Source: WHSW01 sp963828755 (GTDB lineage Bacteria > Actinomycetota > Thermoleophilia > Solirubrobacterales > 70-9). Taken from it: DNA of 64,000 nt. Shown piece after piece: positions 26,980-34,639 of this stretch; the stretch's first letter is position 1, and each line of letters begins with the position of its first letter. The stretch lies in contig CAWHFY010000022.1 of assembly GCA_963828755.1 (NCBI GenBank), positions 1 through 64,000 of the forward strand, written 5' to 3'. The notes under the pieces were generated by a model that had not been told where the DNA came from, searched no databases, and was given only the letters and a program-made list of their open reading frames with translations. Both the position numbers and the translations under genes were made by a program.

Positions 26980-27399
26980 CTAGAGCGTCCCGAGGTTCCT
27001 CGAGATGCCGTTGGTCTCGTCGGTAACCGTGACGTTCCTGAACTCGACCGTCATCGGTGGGCTGCACTCCGGCTGGAACGTCGCCGTCAGCGTCAGCGAG
27101 AACTCAGCCTTGCCGTTCTGCACCGGGAAATCACCCTCGGCGGAGACGGATTGCTTGTTCACCGCCTTCGGATGCTTACCGCCCGGGTTGATGCAGACAG
27201 CGGTGGCGCTGACCACGATGTGGACCTGTGCCTCGTCGCCGAGCCCGGCTTCCTTACCCGACACGGTCAGGCTGTCGTCGGTGCGAGTCGCCGTGACCGT
27301 GTTCGAAACGAAGTGCGGACTCCCAGCCCACGCGACGGGTACGGCAACCGCCGCGATGCATAGCGCCACTGCTGCTGCTACGAGCAATGTTCGGCGCAT
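26980..27399 (-). CDS. Secreted hypothetical protein
   Basis: 139 residues with a clear signal peptide (TLLVAAAVALCIAAVAVPVA, cut after AWA). The mature part is beta-rich (VTATRTDDSLTVSGKEAGLG, AEFSLTLTATFQPECSPP) with two Cys that may pair. No family assigned. ATG 27399 has GAGGAGG 7 bases upstream. A TTGACA box on the minus strand near 27475-27480 may be its -35. Confidence 0.65.
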   Translation of the reverse strand: MRRTLLVAAAVALCIAAVAVPVAWAGSPHFVSNTVTATRTDDSLTVSGKEAGLGDEAQVHIVVSATAVCINPGGKHPKAVNKQSVSAEGDFPVQNGKAEFSLTLTATFQPECSPPMTVEFRNVTVTDETNGISRNLGTL

Positions 27400-27930
27400 C
27401 TAGGACCTCCTCTCGGTCCGTTGGAAAGCCCCCTTCCCGGTGCCCCTTCCCGGTCAGTCTCAACCCTTTAGCAAACTTGTCAATACTTGGTTAAAGCACC
27501 TACTTGGTTTTCAGTAGCCGGACTGTCGTGACGTTCTCGCTCACGCCGCGCTCGGCGGCTATTCAATGTGAGCTGATCGAGCGGGCTCCCCTCGACTTTG
27601 CGCCGTAGGCGCCCGCGCCCGCCCCGGTCGTGCGACCCGATTGAAGTCAGCGCAGGGAGACGAACCGGTGTGGTGGGGGGTCCTACCTAGCGGTCCATCT
27701 CCCCACGCGTCGCCCCTTGGTCGGCGGGCTCCGTCCCACCGGTTCCCAGGGGGTCCTGCGCCATTAACTACCCGGGGTCGGGGCTCTTTATGACGGCGCG
27801 CCTCAAGATCGCCGGGTAGCGCGCTGCACAAAAACGGGCCTGACTTTCGTTTGTCAGGGGCGTTACAGGGAAGCGCTCTTGGACCCATCCCGGCGCGGAG
27901 CGCTCAGAACGTAGGGGTTGAAGGACGGCA
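27400..27930 (+). other. Repeat-bearing intergenic region
   Basis: About 530 bases without a convincing gene. It holds the R2-family element (27685-27770) and a second GC-rich block (27750-27870) with short matches (AAAACGGGCC, TGTCAGGGG) to sequences around 34850 and 37200. The left part contains the probable promoter of the minus-strand secreted protein. Confidence 0.5.
27685..27770 (-). repeat. R2-family structured repeat, copy 1
   Basis: On the minus strand: a CCTGGGAACCGGTGGG block, a variable GC-rich stem, then GGGGCGACGCGTGGGGAGA followed by TGGACC. The same order of blocks is found at 34640-34768 and 37136-37250. Confidence 0.55.
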
Positions 27931-27931
27931 G

Positions 27932-28120
27932 ATGGAGCGATACCCGTCAAACACTCACGGTTCGCCGAGTCATTTGGCGGAGGCCGGCGTCGATCTCGGT
28001 TCGACCGATCTGGGGCATTCGGAGAGCCATCCACGTGCTCGCGTGATCGTCGGGTCTGTGGCGATCGCGGGCGCTGTGCTGTTCGCCATCGGACGCTATC
28101 GCGCACATCATCATTTCTAA
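27932..28120 (+). CDS. Small membrane peptide with His-rich C-terminus
   Basis: 62 residues: a polar N-terminus, one hydrophobic helix (VIVGSVAIAGAVLFAIG) and the end RYRAHHHF. The ATG is preceded by only a weak GGACGG. Function unknown. Confidence 0.4.
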   Translation: MERYPSNTHGSPSHLAEAGVDLGSTDLGHSESHPRARVIVGSVAIAGAVLFAIGRYRAHHHF

Positions 28121-28383
28121 GAGGGCAACTGCTTAGGGGAGCCTCGAGGTCGAATTCGCCCGACCCCCTGTCGTGATTCACCACCGCTCGAGTACGCCGG
28201 CAGGCCCGTCACTGCCAACCGATCGCAGCAAGACGGCGGCTCGCGACCGGGCGACGTCCGGCGACGCACCACTCAGATCAGCGAGCGAGTCGATCAGGTC
28301 GGCGGCGTGACTCAACCCAACCCCCGGATGGGCCGCGAGCCACTGGCCCACCCATCGCACCAAGGCCGGCTGATATCGCGCGG

Positions 28384-28470
28384 CGTCAGCGCAACCCCGG
28401 TTACAGCGGGCGCACGAGGGCGCGACTTCTTAGGGCCCGTTCCCAGTTCACCCTCGCTCTGCGTGGGCCA
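28384..28470 (+). repeat. Direct repeat R3, copy 1
   Basis: About 85 bases containing CAGCGGGCGCA, GAGGGCGCGA and TTAGGGCCCGTTCCCAGTTC. A second copy in the same orientation lies at 28946-29048, so the pair brackets the gene at 28498-28944. Confidence 0.75.
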
Positions 28471-28497
28471 AAAACCACTGTGGGAGCCGAGGGCGAG

Positions 28498-28944
28498 ATG
28501 AGTATTGTGGCCCAGACCAGATCGGAGGTGGACATGGGTGAAAGGGAGGAGTTCCTGGGATGGGCCAGATCTCGGCTCAGGGACGCGGAAGAGGCGCTGC
28601 ACAATGGGGACGCCGCACCCCGACTCGCGATCTGGTCCAGAAATGATCCGGTCACGGTCCTCGGCGCGTGGAGGTCGGCGAATGGACAGGAGGAACTGAG
28701 GGAGCTCTTCGGTCACCTGGAGGCCAGCTTCTCGGACTGCACGTCGTACTCGCACGAGATCGTGGCTGCTGACGTGGTCGGCGATATGGCGTATACCGTT
28801 GGCTACGAGCACACGCAGGCGTCGGTCAACGGGGAACCCCGGCGCTACACCCTGCGGGCCACGCAGGTCTATCGCCGCGAGGATGGCGAGTGGAAGGTCG
28901 CTCACCGCCACGCCGACACGGTGCCGGAGGCCGAGGAGTCGTAG
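28498..28944 (+). CDS. SnoaL/DUF4440-like (NTF2-fold) protein
   Basis: 148 residues. The cone-shaped alpha+beta fold is suggested by SRLRDAEEALHNGDAAPRLA, YTVGYEHTQASVNGEP and YTLRATQVYRREDGEWKVAH, a typical ketosteroid-isomerase-like ending. It lacks both the MSQENVE start and the EALEAAGLSE end of the array members. ATG 28498 or 28534. No catalytic assignment is possible. Confidence 0.7.
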   Translation: MSIVAQTRSEVDMGEREEFLGWARSRLRDAEEALHNGDAAPRLAIWSRNDPVTVLGAWRSANGQEELRELFGHLEASFSDCTSYSHEIVAADVVGDMAYTVGYEHTQASVNGEPRRYTLRATQVYRREDGEWKVAHRHADTVPEAEES

Positions 28945-28945
28945 G

Positions 28946-29048
28946 TCAGCGCGCTTTCAGCGCCAGCCCCGATTGCAGCGGGCGCAGAGGGCGCGATTTT
29001 CTTAGGGCCCGTTCCCAGTTCACCCGGGTTCTGCGCTGCGCAAAAACG
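28946..29048 (+). repeat. Direct repeat R3, copy 2
   Basis: Shares with copy 1 CAGCGGGCGCA, GAGGGCGCGA and TTAGGGCCCGTTCCCAGTTC, and ends with GCGCAAAAACGG. It sits directly upstream of the first MSQE gene of the array. Confidence 0.75.
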
Positions 29049-29075
29049 GCGTGCTCCGGCGATACTGCGTGGGCG

Positions 29076-29477
29076 ATGTCGCAGGAGTGGGTTGATCTGG
29101 TCCGCCTCGGTTTCGAGGCTCTGCAGCGCGGCGACATGGCGATGTTCGACGGGATGACCACACCGGATCTCGTGTTGGTCCAACCCCCGGAGGTTCCCGA
29201 CGCCAAGACGTATGAGGGCCGGGACGCAATCGCCGAGTCGATGGAGGACTGGCCGAAGCAGTGGGAGGACTTCCGCATGGACCTGATCGAAATCCTGGAC
29301 GCGGGCGATGAGGTGGCCGTGAGCGTGACGCGGCACCGAGGTCGCGGCCGAGAAAGCGGAATCGAGATGGACTTCGAGGTTTTCTATGTGCAGCGAGGCC
29401 GCGACGGAAAGCTGGCGCGAATGGAGATGTTCTTCAAGCGCGAGCAGGCCCTCGAAGCCGCCGGGCTGTCGGAGTAG
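29076..29477 (+). CDS. NTF2-like array protein 1 (MSQEWVD...)
   Basis: 133 residues of the SnoaL-like/NTF2 superfamily: an N-terminal helix (MSQEWVDLVRLGFEALQRGD), central VLVQPPEVPDAKTYEGRDAI, then beta strands ending GKLARMEMFFKREQALEAAG-LSE. Members bind small hydrophobic ligands or act as isomerases; no catalytic Asp/Tyr set is certain. Stop TAG, three bases GCG, then the ATG of the next member. The end and following start form the shared junction repeat. Confidence 0.8.
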   Translation: MSQEWVDLVRLGFEALQRGDMAMFDGMTTPDLVLVQPPEVPDAKTYEGRDAIAESMEDWPKQWEDFRMDLIEILDAGDEVAVSVTRHRGRGRESGIEMDFEVFYVQRGRDGKLARMEMFFKREQALEAAGLSE

Positions 29478-29480
29478 GCG

Positions 29481-29873
29481 ATGTCGCAGGACAACGTCGA
29501 GATCCTCAACAACGCCTTCGCGGCGATCAACCGCAGTGACCTCAGCGGGCTCCTGTCTCTGACCGATTCGGAGGTCGAGTTTCACTCCTTGATTGCGGAG
29601 GCGGAGGGCCAGACGTACCGAGGCCACGATGGGGTCAGGGAGTGGTGGGAACAGGTCAAGGGCTCGCTCGGAGGCCTTCGATTCGAGGCGGAGGCAATTC
29701 GCAGCGAGGGCGAGTGGGCCGTGGTAAAGGTCCTCGTCACCAGTCGAATAGACGACGTAGCGGTGCCACAAAGGATGTGGCAGGCCAGCCGCGCCCGCAA
29801 CGGAAAGGCCATCTGGTGGGGCATCTATCGGACTGAGGGCGAAGCCCTCGAAGCCGCCAGGCTGTCGGAGTAG
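29481..29873 (+). CDS. NTF2-like array protein 2 (MSQDNVE...)
   Basis: 130 residues. Begins MSQDNVEILNNAFAAINRSD, contains TYRGHDGVREWWEQV (the ligand-pocket helix typical of this family) and ends EALEAARLSE. Only three bases separate it from protein 1, implying co-translation. After its TAG comes GCGATGGCAAG, a degraded junction with no recognisable following member. Confidence 0.8.
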   Translation: MSQDNVEILNNAFAAINRSDLSGLLSLTDSEVEFHSLIAEAEGQTYRGHDGVREWWEQVKGSLGGLRFEAEAIRSEGEWAVVKVLVTSRIDDVAVPQRMWQASRARNGKAIWWGIYRTEGEALEAARLSE

Positions 29874-30051
29874 GCGATGGCAAGTAAGCCTCCGAGTCTC
29901 GGGGGCGTAGGGGCAGGCCCGACGTGCGTGGGAGGCGCGATTCGGCGGGCCGGATCAATCCCCGTGGGCTGGTCGCTCGTATGGACCACTAGCGGGTGTT
30001 CGCACGAGCGAACGGGGAGGCGCCCCCAACCCCCTAAACGAAGGAGCTGCA

Positions 30052-30315
30052 ATGCGCAGATTGATCGTGGCCTCGCTGGCTTGCCTGGTGGTTGCGGCGT
30101 TCGCGGCCGGCCCGGCGGCCGCTGCCCCGAACCCAAGCGGCACGGGCCAGCCGAGCGTTGAGTGTGGCGATCCGGGAGCCACCGTGGAGCCTGCGGGCTT
30201 CGGCACGTCCGGCTTCGCGAACGCCGAGACCCACTACGCGAGCGGCGCAAACGGCAACCCTCATGCCGTCTCGCAATACGACGTTGCTTGCTACCAGGTG
30301 ACGAGCAGCCACTGA
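30052..30315 (+). CDS. Small secreted protein
   Basis: 87 residues. Signal peptide RLIVASLACLVVAAFAAGPA, cut after AAA. Mature part PNPSGTGQPSVECGDPGATV...GFGTSGFANAETHYAS...VSQYDVACYQV has two Cys that could pair. Similar short exported proteins occur in soil actinobacteria, function unknown. AAGGAG lies 6-7 bases before ATG, and a strong hairpin terminator follows. Confidence 0.75.
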   Translation: MRRLIVASLACLVVAAFAAGPAAAAPNPSGTGQPSVECGDPGATVEPAGFGTSGFANAETHYASGANGNPHAVSQYDVACYQVTSSH

Positions 30316-30326
30316 CGTCGAGCAGG

Positions 30327-30358
30327 GGGATGGGCCGGGCCACGGTCTGGCCCATCCC
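30327..30358 (+). terminator. Hairpin terminator after the small secreted protein
   Basis: Perfect 10 bp stem GGGATGGGCC/GGCCCATCCC around a 12-base loop, 12 bases after the stop codon. No T-run, as usual in GC-rich actinobacteria. Confidence 0.65.
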
Positions 30359-30409
30359 GACGCCCTGCCCTACGTATCGCTACATCCGCAGGGCGCGCAC
30401 GTGACCGCC

Positions 30410-30451
30410 CTACTCCGACAGCCCGGCGGCTTCGAGGGTGTCAGCCTCGCG
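30410..30451 (-). pseudogene. NTF2-like C-terminal remnant (minus strand)
   Basis: Minus strand reads READTLEAAGLSE then TAG. It starts immediately after the stop of the beta-helix gene and has no body. This is the left bracket of that gene. Confidence 0.6.
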
Positions 30452-30454
30452 CCG

Positions 30455-31645
30455 CTAGCGGCACTTGACGTGCACGCACTGCCGCCTATCCCCGTTCCCG
30501 CCGGCCCGGTTCCCGCCGCCGTCGATCACGCCCTTGACCGCGTCGATGCCGAGGTCGGCGTTGCGCCTCGCCCGGTTCTTCGTCAGCTTCGTCGAGCGGC
30601 TCTCGATGTCGAAGCCGTCATCCTTTGCCCGGCTGGCGACGTTCCGCTTCAGGAGGTTGTTGCCCCCCGCGTTCACCAGGAACGCATCGCCCGCGCTCCC
30701 TCGGACCTCGTTTCGGCGGACGATGTTGCCGACGCCGCCGATGGACTCGTCGGGTAGATCGAGTCCGAGGCTGATGCCCCTCGAGCGAGGGTCAACGACC
30801 ACGTTGCGGGCGACCAGGTTGTGGCGTCCCTTTTCGATTCCGATGCCCGACCCGTCTCGGGAGAGGTGGTTGCGGGCGATCACGTTTCGGCTGCCGCGGC
30901 CGACGAGGATGCCTCCACCGTTTCGAACGAAGCGGTTGCCTCGCACCTCGTTGCGGTCACCCCGATCAGAACCCCGGTCACCCCCGATCAGAACCCCGGG
31001 ACTGGAGTGCGAGAACAGGTTTCCCTTGATCAAGTTGTCGTTGGAACCATCGACGTGGATTCCCGGCCCGGCGTTGTTTCGGAACGTGTTGTCCACGATC
31101 CGGAGGCCATGGGAGAAGAACACGCCCATTCCGTCCCCCTCGGGAGGGATGTTGTCGCTTCCCGAGCTGTCGCGGATCAGGCTCCGGGACGACTCGCTGA
31201 CTACGAAACCAAAAAAGCCGTTTTCCTTCGAGGAAACGTCTAGCACCCGGTTGTCTCGCGCGCTGCCGATTAGGACTCCGGCGTTGAAGAAGTCGCGTAC
31301 CGAGCCCTTCTTTACGGTGACGCCATCGTGGCCGACGTTGAGCACCCCGAAGTCGCAGAACTCGTCCTTCGGGCAGTCCGCGAACTTGGTGCCGTCGCCG
31401 TCGATCCGGTGGCCGTTCAGATCGAGGGTGATGTCATCGGCGCCGATCACGATCCCGTTGTTGGGGCAGTCGACGAGGTCGCTGTCGAGCGTCGTGTCGG
31501 CGGTGATCGTGTCACCGCACTGCGGCTGCTTGTTCGCGGCCTCGGCCCCGCTCAACGCGATCAGGCCGACCAACGTCAAGGCCGGTACCACTGCGAGCAA
31601 GACGAGGGTCGCCGGGCCGGCGTGGGAGCGAAGCTTGGCTGACAT
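30455..31645 (-). CDS. Secreted right-handed parallel beta-helix protein (NosD/pectate-lyase-like)
   Basis: 396 residues. Signal/anchor LVLLAVVPALTLVGLIALSG, then CGDTITADTTLDSDLVDCPN and GIVIGADDITLDLNGHRIDG, a classic start of PbH1-repeat proteins. Some 10-12 coils follow with Asn/Gly/Val turns (GNLFSHSSPGVLIGG, RNEVRGNRFVRNGGGILVG, RNVIARNHLSRDGSGIGI). Such proteins bind or cleave polysaccharide; no lyase catalytic set is evident. On its strand it is bracketed by an NTF2-like start (31741-31685) and an NTF2-like end (30451-30410). Confidence 0.8.
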   Translation of the reverse strand: MSAKLRSHAGPATLVLLAVVPALTLVGLIALSGAEAANKQPQCGDTITADTTLDSDLVDCPNNGIVIGADDITLDLNGHRIDGDGTKFADCPKDEFCDFGVLNVGHDGVTVKKGSVRDFFNAGVLIGSARDNRVLDVSSKENGFFGFVVSESSRSLIRDSSGSDNIPPEGDGMGVFFSHGLRIVDNTFRNNAGPGIHVDGSNDNLIKGNLFSHSSPGVLIGGDRGSDRGDRNEVRGNRFVRNGGGILVGRGSRNVIARNHLSRDGSGIGIEKGRHNLVARNVVVDPRSRGISLGLDLPDESIGGVGNIVRRNEVRGSAGDAFLVNAGGNNLLKRNVASRAKDDGFDIESRSTKLTKNRARRNADLGIDAVKGVIDGGGNRAGGNGDRRQCVHVKCR

Positions 31646-31684
31646 CCTTGTCCTCCCCTTGTCTGGGTCGCGCTACGGGCGAAC

Positions 31685-31741
31685 CTATCCCAAGGCGTCC
31701 GCTGAGCGCAAGGCTCCAATCTCGACGTTCTCCTGTGACAT
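31685..31741 (-). pseudogene. NTF2-like N-terminal remnant (minus strand)
   Basis: ATG on the minus strand starts MSQENVEIGALRSADALG then stop, with the same upstream bases (ATACTGCGTGGGCG) found before array protein 1. Only the first ~8 codons match the family. Confidence 0.6.
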
Positions 31742-31828
31742 CGCCCACGCAGTATCTCGCGCGCCGAGAGGCAAGTGGCCTGGGTGAGCGTGCGGCATAG
31801 GATGAGGAGCGGCCCGCGGCGATCGGGG

Positions 31829-31895
31829 CGGTCTTCCAACTTCCCCCGGCCGTGGGCCGTTTCGCTGCCGCCATACAAGGGGTCGTGGAAGACCG
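31829..31895 (+). repeat. Inverted repeat in the leader of the recombinase remnant
   Basis: CGGTCTTCCA at 31829-31838 pairs with TGGAAGACCG at 31886-31895, with partial extension on both sides. It lies 22 bases before the integrase start and could be a regulatory hairpin or recombinase arm sites. Confidence 0.45.
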
Positions 31896-31916
31896 TCCCT
31901 CAGGAAGGGGAAGCGA

Positions 31917-32570
31917 ATGACTCAGAAGCAACGCCGTAGCTACGGCACCGGGTCTCTGTTCACGAGCCACGGCAGCTGGTACGGCCAGTGGCGCGTCAAC
32001 GGCAGCCTGATCAAGCGCAAGCTTGGACCGAAACGCCAGCCGGGGTCCAGCGAGGGTCTGACCCGCAAGATGGCCGAGGCCGAGCTGCGGCGGCGGATCG
32101 AGGTGACCGAGGCACCGCCACCGACGCCGGCGACATCGGTGGGCGAGACCGGCGAGCGGCTGGTCCGCAGCCTCGAAGCGCAAGGTCGCAAGGCATCGAC
32201 GCTCGCCGCGTATGAGTCCACGCTTCCGATGCACCTGATCCCGTTCTTCGGTGAGCGGCCGGTCACCAAGATCACGACCGAGGACGTGGAGGCGTTCATC
32301 GCCAGCCGTAGCTCGAGCGGCGGCGCGCCGAAGTCGATCCGCAACTACGTCGGAACTCTGCACTCGAGTCTCGACTACGCAGGTGCGGCCGAACCCGGTC
32401 ACCTGCGCCCGCAAGCCACAGGTCGAGGACACCGACCCGGACATCCGCTTCCGCACCGAGGACGAGGTCGAGGCGCTGGTTCGCGCCGTTCCCGACGATC
32501 ACCTCGGGTCCACCGAGCGGGCGCTGTATCTGACCGCGGCGATGACCGGCTCGTCGGCACCGGCACTCAA
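31917..32570 (+). pseudogene. Truncated tyrosine recombinase/integrase
   Basis: The N-terminal arm-type DNA-binding segment (YGTGSLFTSHGSWYGQWRVN, LGPKRQPGSSEGLTRKMAEA) is followed by the SAM-like core-binding domain (GRKASTLAAYESTLPMHLIP, ITTEDVEAFIASR, IRNYVGTLHSS). A frameshift near 32390 leads to RKPQVEDTDPDIRFRTEDEVEAL and YLTAAMTG, just before the first catalytic Arg box. All catalytic residues (R..H-x-x-R..Y) are missing. At ~32570 it is fused to an NTF2-like 3' end. Dead recombinase. Confidence 0.8.
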
Positions 32571-32575
32571 AGCGG

Positions 32576-32694
32576 CGCCAAGATCGAGAACGGGCTCTTT
32601 CACCTTTGGACATTCCGGGGGCAGTGGGCCGTCCGCCTGGGAGGTCTTCGAGCAAGAACGAAAGGTCCTCGACGCCGCCGGGCTGTCCGAGTAG
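32576..32694 (+). pseudogene. NTF2-like C-terminal remnant fused to the integrase remnant
   Basis: Reads KIENGLFHLWTFRG in one frame and FEQERKVLDAAGLSE then TAG in another (one-base shift). This is the canonical last strand and tail of the array family, with no body upstream because the integrase fragment precedes it. Confidence 0.65.
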
Positions 32695-32697
32695 GCG

Positions 32698-32778
32698 ATG
32701 TCACAGGAGAGCCTTGATCGTTTCCGGCGTGCCCACGAGCACATCCAGAGGACCGGAGGGTTTCTGCGTGAGGCTTGA
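32698..32778 (+). pseudogene. MSQE-start mini-ORF after a junction repeat
   Basis: 26 codons: MSQESLDRFRRAHEHIQRTG, then GFLREA and stop. It begins at the conserved TAG-GCG-ATG junction but does not continue as an NTF2 domain. It is either a remnant or a very short peptide. Confidence 0.35.
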
Positions 32779-32836
32779 CTGACCATCCCGGCGGGGATAG
32801 GTTCGACCCCAATCACAACCAGGGAGAGTCGGGTTG

Positions 32837-33694
32837 ATGGACGGGTTGCCACAGCACCGCGGGATGCTGAAGGGCTATGTCATGGGAGCGTTTGCCTGCA
32901 CTGCCATGCTGATGGCGCCCTCCTCCGCCGCTGCGGCAACCGCGCTCGGTGAGACCAACAATCCCTTCACTGGCGTCGACTGCACTGGGCCGTCGACCTA
33001 TCTGCAAGTGAGCACTGGTCGTGAGCCGAGCTACACCGCCCCGGCGAACGGCGTGATCACCTCGTGGAGGACGTTCGCCGCGGCGGGAGGAGCGCAGGTC
33101 AAGCTCGGCGTGTTCCGCCAGACGGGTCCGCCGACAACTCAGTACACAACCGCAGGGGCCAGCGCCACGCAAACGCTGAAGGCGGGATCGCTCAATGCCT
33201 TCTCGACCAGCATCCCAGTACTTGCAGGAGACACGCTTGGGCTGCTGATCGTCACCGGGGTCCACAACTGCGTCATGATCGACACCGGAAGTCCGCAGGA
33301 CCGCACTGAGCGGGAGGAGGGCGAACTGTTTGATCCTGGCTCTGTCCACACGTATAACGACCCCTCCCAACCGGCACGGCGAATCAACGTCGCTGCCACG
33401 CTGGAAGCCGACTCCGATGGAGACGGGGTTGGCGACGAGCCGCCGGGGACGACGATCACCAAGGGCGCTCCGAAGAAGACCGATAAGGACAAGGTCAAGT
33501 TCAAGTTCACCTCGGACGACCCGGGCGCGAGCTTCCAATGCAAGCTCGACAAGCAGCCGTTCAAGGGATGTAAGTCGCCGAAGGCGATCAAGCACCTCGA
33601 TGCTGGGAAGCACACCTTCGCGGTCCGAGCAGTCGACCCGGATGGCCACCGCGATCCGACACCGGCGAAGGACAAGTTCAAGGTCGTCGGTTGA
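32837..33694 (+). CDS. Secreted protein with calcium-type repeat and Cys-containing Ig-like tail
   Basis: 285 residues. Signal sequence MGAFACTAMLMAPSSAAAA. The N-terminal domain is beta-rich with two Cys (GVDCTGPSTY, HNCVMID). DSDGDGVGDEPP is a thrombospondin-3-like calcium loop. The last ~85 residues (TKKTDKDKVKFKF-like start, SFQCKLDKQPFKGCKSP, AGKHTFAVRAVDPDG) form the Ig-like module common in Thermoleophilia exoproteins. ATG 32837, AGGGAG 11 bases upstream; TTG 32834 also possible. Likely a cell-surface protein of unknown partner. Confidence 0.75.
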   Translation: MDGLPQHRGMLKGYVMGAFACTAMLMAPSSAAAATALGETNNPFTGVDCTGPSTYLQVSTGREPSYTAPANGVITSWRTFAAAGGAQVKLGVFRQTGPPTTQYTTAGASATQTLKAGSLNAFSTSIPVLAGDTLGLLIVTGVHNCVMIDTGSPQDRTEREEGELFDPGSVHTYNDPSQPARRINVAATLEADSDGDGVGDEPPGTTITKGAPKKTDKDKVKFKFTSDDPGASFQCKLDKQPFKGCKSPKAIKHLDAGKHTFAVRAVDPDGHRDPTPAKDKFKVVG

Positions 33695-33715
33695 GGTCCT
33701 TGACCGGGAGGTGAA

Positions 33716-33785
33716 CCGCAGGACTTGCCGGGAGTCGGCCCCCGCACGGACGAAGCCCTCAAAGCGGCCAGGCTGTCGGAGTTAG
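33716..33785 (+). pseudogene. NTF2-like C-terminal remnant
   Basis: Reads TDEALKAARLSE, then GTTAG instead of TAG (one extra T), and the usual GCG spacer before the next MSQENVE start. No body precedes it; the secreted protein ends just upstream. Confidence 0.55.
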
Positions 33786-33788
33786 GCG

Positions 33789-34196
33789 ATGTCGCAGGAG
33801 AACGTGGAGATCGTGCGGCGAGCCTTCCAAGCCGCGTTTTGCAAGCCGCCCGACTTCGACACGATGGATGCGCTTTATCGCCCGGATCACGCGTTCGTGT
33901 CGCTGATCCAGCGGATCGAGGGCGGCGTGGCCGAGGGAGGGCGGGGCTACCGCGATTGGCTTGCCGAGAATGACGAGTCGTGGGAGCGGTGGGATGTTGA
34001 GCTTGAGCAGGTACGGAGCATCGACGGTGACCGAGTCCTGGTCGATTCCACGTTCACCGGCATCAGCAAGCGCGGCCGGGTCCCGGTGAAGCAATCGAGC
34101 ACGGCGATCGTCACCGTCCGAGACCGGAAGATCGCTCGCACCGAGCTTTACAGCTCGGCCGAGCAGGCCCTCGAAGCCGCCGGGCTGTCGGAGTAG
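33789..34196 (+). CDS. NTF2-like array protein 3 (MSQENVE...)
   Basis: 135 residues. MSQENVEIVRRAFQAAFCKP, FDTMDALYRPDHAFVSLIQR, YRDWLAENDESWERWDVELE and the strands DGDRVLVDSTFTGISKRGR fit the NTF2/SnoaL-like fold; it ends SSAEQALEAAGLSE. No assigned substrate. Stop TAG, GCG, ATG leads to protein 4 with a junction identical to that after protein 4. Confidence 0.82.
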   Translation: MSQENVEIVRRAFQAAFCKPPDFDTMDALYRPDHAFVSLIQRIEGGVAEGGRGYRDWLAENDESWERWDVELEQVRSIDGDRVLVDSTFTGISKRGRVPVKQSSTAIVTVRDRKIARTELYSSAEQALEAAGLSE

Positions 34197-34220
34197 GCGA
34201 TGTCGCAGGAGAACGTGGAG
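34167..34220 (+). repeat. 54 bp NTF2 junction repeat, copy A
   Basis: Covers the last ten codons, stop and spacer of protein 3 and the first seven codons of protein 4. It is identical over all 54 bases to 34578-34631. It starts GCCCTCGAAGCC and ends GAGAACGTGGAG. Confidence 0.9.
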
Positions 34221-34607
34221 ACCGTTCGTCGCGTCGCGGACGCCTACAACCGGCGCAATGTGGGAGCGATGCTGGACGAACTTCATCCCGAGATCGAGTG
34301 GCACCCCTGGCTGCAGGTGCAGCTCGGCGGGGGAGCCACGGTGTATCGGGGGCACCAGGGCGTTCGCGACGGAATCCGTGACGGAGAAGATGCTTTCTCT
34401 GAAATCCAGGCAGAGCCATCGGACGTCCGGGACCTCGGCGAGCGAGTCATCGCCATCGGTCACCTCCGGGCCCGCGGCAAGGAGAGCGGCGCTATCACCG
34501 AATCGGCAATCGCTTGGATCGTGGAGTTCAAGCGTGGCAAGGTCATTCGAGTCCGCGAGTTTCTCGACCCAAAGGAAGCCCTCGAAGCCGCCGGGCTGTC
34601 GGAGTAG
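34200..34607 (+). CDS. NTF2-like array protein 4 (MSQENVE...)
   Basis: 135 residues. MSQENVETVRRVADAYNRRN, MLDELHPEIEWHPWLQVQ, VYRGHQGVRDGIRDGED, and the last strands AIAWIVEFKRGKVIRVREFL, then DPKEALEAAGLSE. This is the best match to the consensus of the family. Substrate unknown. Followed by a junction repeat whose downstream gene is lost. Confidence 0.83.
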   Translation: MSQENVETVRRVADAYNRRNVGAMLDELHPEIEWHPWLQVQLGGGATVYRGHQGVRDGIRDGEDAFSEIQAEPSDVRDLGERVIAIGHLRARGKESGAITESAIAWIVEFKRGKVIRVREFLDPKEALEAAGLSE

Positions 34608-34631
34608 GCGATGTCGCAGGAGAACGTGGAG
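34578..34631 (+). repeat. 54 bp NTF2 junction repeat, copy B, with orphan MSQENVE start
   Basis: Identical to 34167-34220. The start at 34611 reads MSQENVEAV and then runs into the R2-family repeat instead of an NTF2 domain, so the array is broken here. Confidence 0.9.
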
Positions 34632-34639
34632 GCTGTAAG

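Noticed and set aside
29877..30161. 95-codon ORF after array protein 2
   Set aside because: Starts at the degraded junction but has no NTF2 features and overlaps the well-supported secreted protein at 30052.
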